Shown piece after piece: positions 1-4,942 of a stretch of DNA of 5,426 bases. The notes under the pieces were generated by a model. That model had not been told where the DNA came from and did no database searches. It worked only from the letters and a program-made list of their open reading frames with translations. Source of the stretch: Solirubrobacterales bacterium (GTDB lineage: Bacteria > Actinomycetota > Thermoleophilia > Solirubrobacterales > Solirubrobacteraceae); the NCBI GenBank assembly GCA_017354065.1, contig JAFMRN010000177.1:1-5426 (forward strand), written 5' to 3'. Positions within the stretch are counted from its first letter, which is position 1; each line of letters begins with the position of its first letter. The position numbers and the translations under genes are program-made.

Positions 1-915
1 CATCTGGCGCTGCTGTCCCGCGCCAGGCTGCGCTCCTCTGTCATCGTTCCGCTCCGGGTGCCGAGCCGCACGATCGGGCTGATGACGCTGGCAACTACCG
101 AAGGCTCCGGCCGGGTGCTGAACCAGGACGATCTGGAACTGGCCGAGCAGCTCGGCCGGCGCGCGGCCGTGGCCGTTGAGAACGCGCGGCTGCACACCAA
201 GCTGGCGACGGTGGCCGACACGCTGCAGCAGTCGCTGACTCCGAATCCACTGCCGACGATCCCCCACATGGACGCCGCTGTCCTGTATCGCCAAGCCGAA
301 ACCGAGATGCGGATTGATGTTGGTGGCGACTTCTACGAGTTCTTCGAACATCACGGTGTCTGGTACCTGATCTTCGGTGACATCGCCGGCAAAGGGGTGA
401 CCGCGGCAACCATCACCGCGCTGATGCGCCACGGGGCGCGTGTCGCGTGTCGCGCCGAGCCCTCACCCGGCCGGATCCTGACCCGGCTGAATGAAGCGCT
501 GATTCAGCTGCCGGTAAAGGAACTCACCACCGCGATCTGCGCCTGCCTGCATCGCGATCACATCTTGATCAGCTCCGCCGGGCATCCCTCGGCGTTGTTG
601 GTGGCAGCCAACGGGGGAATCCGCGAGGCGCCGGCCCCGGGGCCGCTGCTGGGTGCCTTCGGTGATGCCCGCTGGGCCGAGCAGCGTTTCTCCCTCTCAC
701 CTGAGGAGCTCCTGGTGCTCTACACCGACGGGGTGACGGAGGCTCCCGGGAACGGCGATCGGTACGGCGCCAACCGGTTACGACGGCTGCTGTCGGCAAA
801 CGCCGGAGCCCACCCCGAGGACGTGGTCGCGCGGCTTGAGGCCGAGCTGACCGACTTCTCTGATCAGCCCGCGAGTGATGACGTCGCGGTGCTCGCGCTC
901 CGCACCAAGGGCTAG
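1..915 (+). CDS. GAF-domain SpoIIE/PP2C-type serine phosphatase (RsbU-like), 5' truncated by the window
   Basis: The reading frame is open from base 1 with no stop, so the gene starts upstream; a GTG at 58 is only an internal valine codon. The first ~65 residues look like the end of a GAF sensor domain, including a stretch like SRTIGLMTLATTE and the closing helix LAEQLGRRAAVAVENARLH. A typical linker follows (LQQSLTPNPLP). The rest is a PP2C/SpoIIE phosphatase domain with all its signatures: VGGDFYEFF, FGDIAGKGVTAA, SSAGHPSALL, LVLYTDGVTEA and SDDVAVLAL. These keep the metal-binding aspartates (GGD codon at 328-330, then GD, TDG and DD). Known role of the family: manganese-dependent dephosphorylation of a phosphoserine/threonine on a STAS anti-anti-sigma factor, which frees a sigma factor. 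The adjacent RsbW-like gene supports this role. The signal sensed by the GAF domain cannot be told. No membrane segment is visible in the part present. It could instead act on another phosphoprotein. Confidence 0.93.
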   Translation, partial: HLALLSRARLRSSVIVPLRVPSRTIGLMTLATTEGSGRVLNQDDLELAEQLGRRAAVAVENARLHTKLATVADTLQQSLTPNPLPTIPHMDAAVLYRQAETEMRIDVGGDFYEFFEHHGVWYLIFGDIAGKGVTAATITALMRHGARVACRAEPSPGRILTRLNEALIQLPVKELTTAICACLHRDHILISSAGHPSALLVAANGGIREAPAPGPLLGAFGDARWAEQRFSLSPEELLVLYTDGVTEAPGNGDRYGANRLRRLLSANAGAHPEDVVARLEAELTDFSDQPASDDVAVLALRTKG

Positions 916-922
916 ATCTAGC
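911..922. repeat. 12-bp perfect palindrome containing both convergent stop codons
   Basis: GCTAGATCTAGC is self-complementary. It contains the TAG stop of the phosphatase gene (913-915, plus strand) and the TAG stop of the RsbW-like gene (918-920, minus strand). It has no loop and no T-tract, so it is not a typical terminator hairpin. No other terminator is visible between the two genes. Confidence 0.6.
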
Positions 923-1736
923 GCGGATCCGTGATCACGACGTGCAGGTAATCCTGATCGCCGATGTGCTCCACCTCGGGATTCTCGGCGACCCGCAGTG
1001 CCAGCGCGTCCGCGGTCGCCTGATCCAGCGGACCGATGCGCAGCTCGATCCGACGTTCTGACCCGGTGAGCGCGAACCCGACCGTGGCGCGGCGGCCCGC
1101 GGCCCTCGCGTCTATCTCCGCTGCCAGCGAGTCGGTGAATTTGCGCAGCTTGGCCAGGGTGTCCACACGGAAGTGGTATTGGGCCGCGACCGCGCGACTG
1201 AGCCGGCCGAGAACCCTGCCCAGCGCTGGGGTGGGCGTGATCCTGACCGCCATGTCCCCGGACAGCTGAGCGTCGGTCTCCGGATCGTCGACCGAGACCG
1301 CCCAGTCGGGGATCTCGCCCAGGTGCGGTGGTCCATCCCCACGGGTGAAGGCCAGCCGGACCTCCGTGCCGCCGCTGTCGGAGCTGAGGAACTCCGCCTT
1401 GTCGGCGAGCGCGCCGATCATCGGCAGACCCAGGCCCATCCGGTCCTTGGTGCGCACCACCGGGCGGATCCCATGACCGTCATCGGCGACCGACACGTCG
1501 ACACGCTCGGGGTCGGTGGCGATCACCACGCGCATCTCCCCGGTGTCGTCATAGGCGTGGAGGACTACGTTGTTAGCGGCTTCACTGATCGCTGTGCGCA
1601 AACGATCGCTGAGTTCTGGGTCCAGGCCTGCAACCTCGCTGAACCCCGTGACGACTGAGCGGACCAACGCGACGTTGGTCGCGGTACTTGGAAGTTCCAG
1701 CAGCACTTTGGTCTGTTCGTTCACATCACGTGTCAA
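918..1736 (-). CDS. RsbW-like ATP-binding protein (GHKL anti-sigma kinase) with a degenerate second GHKL-like half
   Basis: 272 residues from a TTG start, chosen because an AGGGAAG ribosome binding site lies 7 nt upstream; a GTG four codons later is too far from it. Residues ~10-130 form a HATPase_c_2 domain: N box SEAANN (51-56), G1 box DDGHGI (85-90), G2 MGLGL (100-104) and a final SGGTEVRLAF strand. All key ATP-binding residues are present. RsbW/SpoIIAB-type proteins bind a sigma factor and phosphorylate a STAS antagonist using ATP. After a linker (131-165), residues ~166-270 have no ATP motifs but align in spacing and pattern with the first domain (for example DTLAKLRKF against ELSDRLRTA), suggesting an inactive duplicate. 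The gene converges on the phosphatase gene (2-nt gap) and diverges from the stress operon. Its sigma and STAS partners are not in the window. It could be a general partner-switch regulator and not a true anti-sigma factor. Confidence 0.87.
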   Translation of the reverse strand: MTRDVNEQTKVLLELPSTATNVALVRSVVTGFSEVAGLDPELSDRLRTAISEAANNVVLHAYDDTGEMRVVIATDPERVDVSVADDGHGIRPVVRTKDRMGLGLPMIGALADKAEFLSSDSGGTEVRLAFTRGDGPPHLGEIPDWAVSVDDPETDAQLSGDMAVRITPTPALGRVLGRLSRAVAAQYHFRVDTLAKLRKFTDSLAAEIDARAAGRRATVGFALTGSERRIELRIGPLDQATADALALRVAENPEVEHIGDQDYLHVVITDPR

Positions 1737-1743
1737 CGGTGCA

Positions 1744-1750
1744 CTTCCCT
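1744..1750 (-). promoter_or_regulatory. Ribosome binding site supporting the TTG start of the RsbW-like gene
   Basis: On the minus strand this reads AGGGAAG and ends 7 nt before the TTG at 1736. The only nearby alternative start, a GTG 12 nt further in, would sit 19 nt away. The spacing therefore favours TTG. A weak GTTT-N16-GGGAAG pattern (1769 to 1744) overlaps this site but lacks the T expected in a SigB-type -10 box. Confidence 0.6.
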
Positions 1751-1760
1751 GCCGAGGCGC

Positions 1761-1786
1761 GGGCCAAACCGGCCGACGGTGGGCCC
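1761..1786. repeat. Imperfect inverted repeat in the divergent intergenic region
   Basis: GGGCC (1761-1765) can pair with GGCCC (1782-1786). Inside it ACCG (1768-1771) pairs with CGGT (1777-1780) around a 5-nt loop, with a 2x1 internal bulge. No T-run follows on either strand, so it does not look like an intrinsic terminator. It lies between the RsbW-like gene and the candidate promoter at 1817-1840, where an operator or leader structure could sit, but GC-rich DNA yields such dyads by chance. Confidence 0.3.
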
Positions 1787-1816
1787 CAGCAACGTCATGA
1801 TCGCAGTCTGTCAGGC

Positions 1817-1840
1817 GTTAGCCGTGGACGAAGCGGGTAG
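1817..1840 (+). promoter_or_regulatory. Candidate SigB/SigF-type general-stress promoter
   Basis: GTTA (1817-1820), a 14-nt spacer, then GGGTAG (1835-1840). The family pattern is roughly GTTT-N12-17-GGGTAT; an alternative -35 reading is GCGT (1815-1818) with a 16-nt spacer. Transcription would start near 1846-1848, giving a leader of about 30 nt before the ATG at 1877. The neighbouring partner-switch genes make a SigB-like sigma factor in this organism likely. The match is by eye and the fourth -35 base and last -10 base deviate. Confidence 0.5.
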
Positions 1841-1847
1841 CCCTCAA

Positions 1848-1867
1848 CCGTTCTCTGAACCGAACGG
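1848..1867 (+). promoter_or_regulatory. Possible 5'-leader hairpin touching the ribosome binding site
   Basis: CCGTTC (1848-1853) and GAACGG (1862-1867) form a 6-bp stem with an 8-nt loop. The right arm takes in the first two G of the GGAGG ribosome binding site (1866-1870), which lies 6 nt before the ATG at 1877. If transcription starts from the promoter proposed just upstream, this hairpin would sit at the very 5' end of the mRNA and could limit translation or protect the end. An alternative short stem GTTC/GAAC (1850-1853/1857-1860) competes with it. Confidence 0.3.
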
Positions 1868-1876
1868 AGGTACGAG

Positions 1877-2221
1877 ATGCCGCCACGTGGCGTGAAACAA
1901 GACAGCAAGCGAGCTCGCCAGTATGAGCACGTAAAACAGAGCCAGCGCGAGCAGGGCGCTGACAACGATCTGGCCGAGGAGATCGCGGCGCGAACCGTCA
2001 ACAAGGAACGCGCGCGAGCGGGTGAGTCGCGTGAGGCTTCGGAGGCATCCACGCGCGACATCTCCTCCGGCCGGCGCGGCGGCAAGCGCTCCGGGAGCAA
2101 TGCCGAGAAGGGACGCACCCGCGCGCAGCTCTACCAGGAGGCCAAAGACCTCCACATCAAGGGCCGCTCCGAGATGAACAAGGACGAGCTGGTTCGCGCC
2201 GTCGACGCGCATAAGGGATGA
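1877..2221 (+). CDS. Small charged protein with a C-terminal Rho_N/SAP-like motif (often labelled plasmid stabilization protein)
   Basis: 114 residues, ATG start with a strong GGAGG 6 nt upstream. The protein is very hydrophilic, with no membrane segment or signal peptide. The N-terminal half (KRARQYEHVK, then EEIAARTVNKERAR) is charged and probably helical. A middle Gly/Ser/Arg-rich linker (RDISSGRRGGKRSGS) looks disordered. The last ~34 residues (TRAQLYQEAKDLHIKGRSEM, then NKDELVRAVDAH) match the helix-turn-helix pattern of Rho-N/SAP-like nucleic-acid-binding motifs. I recognise the overall pattern as a widespread short family that databases call plasmid stabilization protein or Rho termination factor N-terminal-like. 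Its real function is not established, and nothing here suggests a plasmid or a toxin partner. Its place under a stress-type promoter and ahead of superoxide dismutase suggests a stress-related role, perhaps binding nucleic acid; that is inference. Confidence 0.85.
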   Translation: MPPRGVKQDSKRARQYEHVKQSQREQGADNDLAEEIAARTVNKERARAGESREASEASTRDISSGRRGGKRSGSNAEKGRTRAQLYQEAKDLHIKGRSEMNKDELVRAVDAHKG

Positions 2222-2234
2222 GCCGGCCGGGTAG
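2209..2234 (+). promoter_or_regulatory. Weak candidate SigB/SigF-type promoter before the superoxide dismutase gene
   Basis: GGGTAG (2229-2234) is embedded in CGGGTAGCC (2228-2236), the same 9-mer found in the candidate promoter at 1834-1842 and at nearly the same distance from the start codon. The best -35 reading is GCAT (2209-2212) with a 16-nt spacer, which fits only the loose GNNT pattern. The 52-nt gap between the two genes has no terminator, so read-through from upstream is also expected. Confidence 0.3.
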
Positions 2235-2273
2235 CCAACAGGCAGATCACGCACCCGACTGAAGGGGACAGCA

Positions 2274-2939
2274 ATGCCTTGGGATGAACTCAAGCCGCGC
2301 CAATTTCCCGCGTTTGACAAGGACCTAGACGGGATCTCCCGCGAGACGATGGAGGACCACTACAAGCTCTATGAGGGGTACGCGAAGAAGGCCAATGAGT
2401 GCCGCGCGATCCTGAACGAGTTCGACTACTCCGAGATTGAGGGGAACCAGGTTTACTCGCCGCTGCGCGCGGTGTCGATCGACTACACCTTTGCGCTGCT
2501 CGGCTACAAGAACCACGACCTGTACTTCGGGCACCTCGGTGGCAGTGGCGGCGAGCCCGAAGGTCGCTTCGCGGAGCTGATCGACGACGAGTTCCACGGC
2601 GGCCTGACCGAGTGGAAACAGTCGATCCGCAAGGGCGCCTCAGCCGCACGCGGCTGGGTGATCACCGGCTATGACCTGAACGACGGGTCGCTGTTCAACT
2701 ACCTGCTGGACACCCAGAACCTGTGGGCACCCCACAGCGTCGTCCCGGTGCTGGCTCTGGACGTGTACGAGCACGCCTACGCGCGTGACTTCGGTGCCAC
2801 GCCGGAGAGTCGCAAGAACTACGTGGAAGCGTTCTTCCGAAACCTGGACTGGGACCACGTCAACCGGCAGCTGACCCAGGCCGAGGCGGCCCGCAAGGGT
2901 GCGCTTGCCAGCGGCGCGCACGAACCGGCGTACTCCTGA
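2274..2939 (+). CDS. sod: Fe/Mn-family superoxide dismutase, divergent subfamily
   Basis: 221 residues, ATG start with AGGGGA 5 nt upstream. The enzyme converts superoxide to oxygen and hydrogen peroxide in the cytoplasm; no signal peptide is present. The four expected metal ligands can be placed: H29 (in EDHYKLYEGY), H81 (KNHDLYFGHLGG), and D163 and H167 in DVYEHAYARDFG, the family signature, where the usual DVWEHAY Trp is Tyr. The C-terminal YVEAFFRNLDWDHV is also typical. The first helix differs from the classical HxxxHHxxYV pattern: it is one residue shorter and lacks the second-sphere His. TQN (147-149) aligns with the ANQD region that carries the active-site Gln in Mn enzymes. Fe or Mn preference cannot be decided. 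The 20 C-terminal residues are an Ala-rich tail. The next gene's ribosome binding site overlaps this stop codon, indicating an operon. Dismutase activity is likely but not certain for this subfamily. Confidence 0.92.
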   Translation: MPWDELKPRQFPAFDKDLDGISRETMEDHYKLYEGYAKKANECRAILNEFDYSEIEGNQVYSPLRAVSIDYTFALLGYKNHDLYFGHLGGSGGEPEGRFAELIDDEFHGGLTEWKQSIRKGASAARGWVITGYDLNDGSLFNYLLDTQNLWAPHSVVPVLALDVYEHAYARDFGATPESRKNYVEAFFRNLDWDHVNRQLTQAEAARKGALASGAHEPAYS

Positions 2940-2942
2940 GGT
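2938..2942 (+). promoter_or_regulatory. Ribosome binding site setting the start of the LLM oxidoreductase at 2950
   Basis: GAGGT overlaps the TGA stop of the superoxide dismutase gene and ends 7 nt before the ATG at 2950. A longer in-frame reading from 2899 would overlap the dismutase gene by 41 nt and add 17 residues unlike the family. The family's typical N-terminus, RIGYFLSSEEWGP, begins exactly at 2950. Confidence 0.7.
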
Positions 2943-2949
2943 CGGCGCG

Positions 2950-3930
2950 ATGCGCATCGGTTATTTCCTCAGCAGCGAGGAGTGGGGTCCCCACGACCTG
3001 ATCGCACAGGCGATCAAGGCGCGGGAGGCCGGGTTTGAGTCACTGTGGATCTCAGACCACTTCCACCCCTGGAACAACGCACAGGCCCACAGCCCGTTCG
3101 TGTGGTCGACAATCGGCGCCCTCTCCCAAGCGGTACCGGGAATGCACGTGACCACTGCGGTCACGTGCCCGACCGTGCGGATACATCCGGCCGTGATCGC
3201 GCAGGCGGCGGCAACCTCAGCGGTGCTGCTGCACGGCAACTTCAGCCTGGGGGTCGGCACCGGTGAGGCGCTGAACGAGCGTGTCCTCGGTGACAGCTGG
3301 CCTGATGCCCCCGAGCGTCGCGAGATGCTGGATGAGGCTGTCACGGTGATCCGCAAACTGTGGCGGGGCGGCATCCAAAGCCATCAAGGCAAGCACTACA
3401 CGGTCAAACACGCCCAGATCTACGACCTGCCCGCGCGCCAGCCGAAGATCATCGTCTCGGGCTTCGGGCCACGCTCGGTCGAGCTGGCCGCCCGGATCGG
3501 TGACGGTTTCGCCAGCGTCGGCCCGGACGCGGACGCGGTTGCCCAGTTCCGCGAGCGCTCCGGCGACCCTCAGCGGCCCGTCCAAGGCGGCCTGAAGGTC
3601 TGCTGGTCCGAGAGCGAGGACCACGCGGTGGAAACCGCACACCGGCTGTGGGCCAATGAGTCGCTGCCCGGTGAGCTCGCACAGATCCTGCCGACACCGG
3701 AGCACTTCGAGCAGGCCAACCAGCTGGTGACAAAACAGGCGGTGGCCGAGGACACCCCATGCGGTCCCGATCTCGACGCGCACCTGGAGGCGATAGCCAA
3801 GTACCGGGACGCGGGCTTTGATGAGCTCTACATCAACCAGATCGGTCCCGAACAGGATGCGTTCTTTGACGTCTACGCCAAGGAAGTTCTGCCGACGGTG
3901 CGCGCATGGGGCGAGCCGGCGCTGCACTGA
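2950..3930 (+). CDS. F420-dependent LLM-class oxidoreductase (glucose-6-phosphate dehydrogenase-like family)
   Basis: 326 residues forming a luciferase-like (beta/alpha)8 barrel, a normal length for the family. Hallmarks are MRIGYFLSSEEWGP at the N-terminus, SDHFHPW (35-41), VTCPTVRIHPAVIAQA (71-86), GVGTGEALNE (101-110), and SGFGP followed by AARIGDGF. By comparison with mycobacterial Fgd, H37, W41 and E106 match its active-site His40, Trp44 and Glu109, so redox chemistry with coenzyme F420 is likely. I recognise this as the family named for F420-dependent G6P dehydrogenase (TIGR03557 type), but many members have unknown substrates, and G6P oxidation is not shown here. Cytoplasmic, no signal peptide. 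It lies 10 nt after superoxide dismutase and its last 25 nt overlap mnhE, so it is probably co-expressed with both. F420H2 made here could feed redox defence; that link is inference. A perfect inverted repeat lies within its coding sequence at 3144-3168. Confidence 0.92.
   Translation: MRIGYFLSSEEWGPHDLIAQAIKAREAGFESLWISDHFHPWNNAQAHSPFVWSTIGALSQAVPGMHVTTAVTCPTVRIHPAVIAQAAATSAVLLHGNFSLGVGTGEALNERVLGDSWPDAPERREMLDEAVTVIRKLWRGGIQSHQGKHYTVKHAQIYDLPARQPKIIVSGFGPRSVELAARIGDGFASVGPDADAVAQFRERSGDPQRPVQGGLKVCWSESEDHAVETAHRLWANESLPGELAQILPTPEHFEQANQLVTKQAVAEDTPCGPDLDAHLEAIAKYRDAGFDELYINQIGPEQDAFFDVYAKEVLPTVRAWGEPALH
3144..3168. repeat. Perfect 10-bp inverted repeat with 5-nt spacer inside the LLM oxidoreductase gene
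   Basis: GCACGTGACC (3144-3153) and GGTCACGTGC (3159-3168) are exact reverse complements around ACTGC. Each arm also contains the palindrome CACGTG. In RNA this would form a stable hairpin. No T-run follows, so it is not an intrinsic terminator. It encodes HVTTAVTC, whose repeated V-T pairs partly explain the symmetry. Confidence 0.7.
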
Positions 3931-4385
3931 TCACCCTCGCAGCGGCAGGTTTCTATCTGCTGTTGGTGGACACCGCGAGCGTCTCCGAGTTTGTCGCCTG
4001 CGCGGTCACCGTGGCGCTCGCGGCCTCCGGGTTCCTGCTCGCTCGTGGGCGAGGAGTGGCCGGCGCCAGCATCTCCCTCTCCAGATTGCTCGGCGTCGGT
4101 CACGTCCTGGTCCGGATTCCGCGTGACGTCGCGATCGTCTGCGCTGAGGGGCTGGCCCAGTGCGTCAAACCGCGGAAGCCGCGCGGCAGCGTGCGGGTGA
4201 TCAGCTTCGCCGCCGGGGCGGAGGGTAGTGGCGACCGTGGCCGCGCGGCGCTGGCCGAAGCGCTGGGGTCGCTTGCTCCCAACACGATCGTGATCGGAGT
4301 CGACGACCAGCGCGAGCTGCTGGTCGTCCACCAGCTGCGCCACGGCGGGGGCCGGCGAGACCTCGACCCTCTGGGGCTGGGATAG
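3906..4385 (+). CDS. mnhE: Cation/proton antiporter subunit E (MnhE/MrpE, MbhA-like)
   Basis: 159 residues. Two hydrophobic segments open the protein (~5-21 and ~27-47), followed by the soluble part typical of MnhE: VLVRIPRDVAIVCAEGLAQ, then RAALAEALGSLAPNTIVIGV and RELLVVHQL, matching the family's closing strand pattern (alLa-siTLtPgT, then l-vH-L). The usual TLTPGT is changed to LAPNT. The subunit is a small membrane component of the multi-subunit Mrp/Mbh complex, which exchanges Na+ or K+ for protons; its precise job is poorly defined. The ATG at 3906 lies 25 nt inside the upstream gene with no clear ribosome binding site, suggesting translational coupling; no alternative start exists just upstream in frame. 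The next gene begins immediately after its TAG. The C-terminus ends in a Gly/Arg-rich tail. Confidence 0.82.
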   Translation: MGRAGAALITLAAAGFYLLLVDTASVSEFVACAVTVALAASGFLLARGRGVAGASISLSRLLGVGHVLVRIPRDVAIVCAEGLAQCVKPRKPRGSVRVISFAAGAEGSGDRGRAALAEALGSLAPNTIVIGVDDQRELLVVHQLRHGGGRRDLDPLGLG

Positions 4386-4637
4386 ATGAACATCTGGCAG
4401 CTGGCCGCCGTGATCCTGGGAGCGGCCATGGTTCCCGTACTTGGGCTGGGTGTGCTAGCCGGCCCCCTTGACGCGCTGGCGGCCGTGGAGGTCGCCGGCG
4501 CGCTGGTTTCAAGCGTGCTGATGCTGTTGGCCGAAGGCTTCCAGCGCCAGCCGTTCATCGACCTGGCGGTCACCTTCGCGCTCGTCTCCGCGGTTGGCGC
4601 GCTCGCGTTCGCACGGCTGATGGAGCGTCAGCTGTGA
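4386..4637 (+). CDS. mnhF: Cation/proton antiporter subunit F (MnhF/MrpF, MbhB-like)
   Basis: 83 residues, almost entirely hydrophobic, with three predicted membrane helices (~5-25, ~32-49, ~56-77) and a short basic end (RLMERQL). The pattern GPLDALAAVEVAGALVSSVL corresponds to the family's GPt-aDRvvAld motif, with the usual Arg after Asp replaced by Ala, and PFIDLAVTFALVSAVGALAF to the family's yldialv-all-Fvgtva segment. The ATG follows the upstream TAG with no gap, and the gene's TGA overlaps the GTG of the next gene, so expression is coupled on both sides. In Mrp complexes this subunit packs with E and G in the ion-translocating membrane part; the assignment rests on both sequence and position. 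Confidence 0.82.
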   Translation: MNIWQLAAVILGAAMVPVLGLGVLAGPLDALAAVEVAGALVSSVLMLLAEGFQRQPFIDLAVTFALVSAVGALAFARLMERQL

Positions 4638-4942
4638 CCGGGCTGATCAGCGCGGTGCTGCTGGCCGGCGGAGTGCTGCTGGCGCTGTTCGCCGTGCTCG
4701 GCCTGGTTGTCGTGCGCGACCCGTATGACCGGCTCCACTACGTGTCGCTGGCCGGCTTCAGCACGCTCGTGATCGGCCTCGCGATCCTCGTGCGGGAGTC
4801 CTTCTCGCTGATCGGCGACAAGGCGCTGCTGACCGGCGTGCTGCTGGTGCTGATCAGCCCGGTGCTGGTGCACGGCACCGCCCGCAGCTTCCGGACGCGA
4901 CAGTTCGGTGACTGGCGCGCGCGGCCGGAGGATGAACGTTGA
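4634..4942 (+). CDS. mnhG: Cation/proton antiporter subunit G (MnhG/MrpG, MbhC-like)
   Basis: 102 residues from a GTG start; the GTGA overlap with the preceding stop makes this start convincing. Three membrane helices are predicted (~3-26, ~38-54, ~61-82), with a hydrophilic tail (SFRTRQFGDWRARPEDER). The family's hallmark after the first helix (lglir-pd-ytRlH) is recognisable as GLVVVRDPYDRLHYVSLAG, including the RLH core. The gene ends in a TTGA overlap with the next start. MrpG is a small integral-membrane subunit that sits with E and F; its mechanism is not resolved. Together the three consecutive small genes make the E-F-G identification much safer than any one would be alone. Confidence 0.86.
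   Translation: MTGLISAVLLAGGVLLALFAVLGLVVVRDPYDRLHYVSLAGFSTLVIGLAILVRESFSLIGDKALLTGVLLVLISPVLVHGTARSFRTRQFGDWRARPEDER
4927..4931 (+). promoter_or_regulatory. Ribosome binding site supporting a TTG start for the MbhD-like gene
   Basis: GGAGG ends 7 nt before the TTG at 4939, which overlaps the previous gene's TGA as TTGA. The next in-frame candidate, GTG at 4945, would be 13 nt away. An ATG at 4932 directly after the site is in another frame. TTG is therefore the best start. Confidence 0.6.

Noticed and set aside
1173..1658. A 161-codon open frame on the plus strand opposite the RsbW-like gene
   Set aside because: It is antisense to a well-supported GHKL gene, its product has no recognisable domain, and such shadow frames are common at this GC content.
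1731..1736. TTGACA on the minus strand, a perfect housekeeping -35 box
   Set aside because: It coincides with the TTG start codon and the next codon of the RsbW-like gene, and no TATAAT-like -10 box lies 16-18 nt further on.
1744..1769. GTTT-N16-GGGAAG on the minus strand as a SigB-type promoter for the RsbW-like gene
   Set aside because: The -10 box lacks the T of GGGTA and coincides with the ribosome binding site, which would leave almost no leader.
2376..2381. GGGTAC inside the superoxide dismutase gene as a third SigB-type -10 box
   Set aside because: It lies within conserved coding sequence (YEGYAKK), has no convincing -35, and no gene start follows nearby.
2899..2949. An N-terminal extension of the LLM oxidoreductase by 17 codons
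   Set aside because: The added residues are unlike the family, overlap the SOD coding end, and a good ribosome binding site fixes the start at 2950.
3217..3927. A 236-codon open frame on the minus strand opposite the F420 oxidoreductase
   Set aside because: It is complementary to a gene with clear family motifs and is a GC-driven shadow with no recognisable product.
4402..4428. TGGCCGC / GCGGCCA inverted repeat in mnhF
   Set aside because: Only 7 bp with a 13-nt gap, made of GC-rich Ala/Leu codons; expected by chance here.
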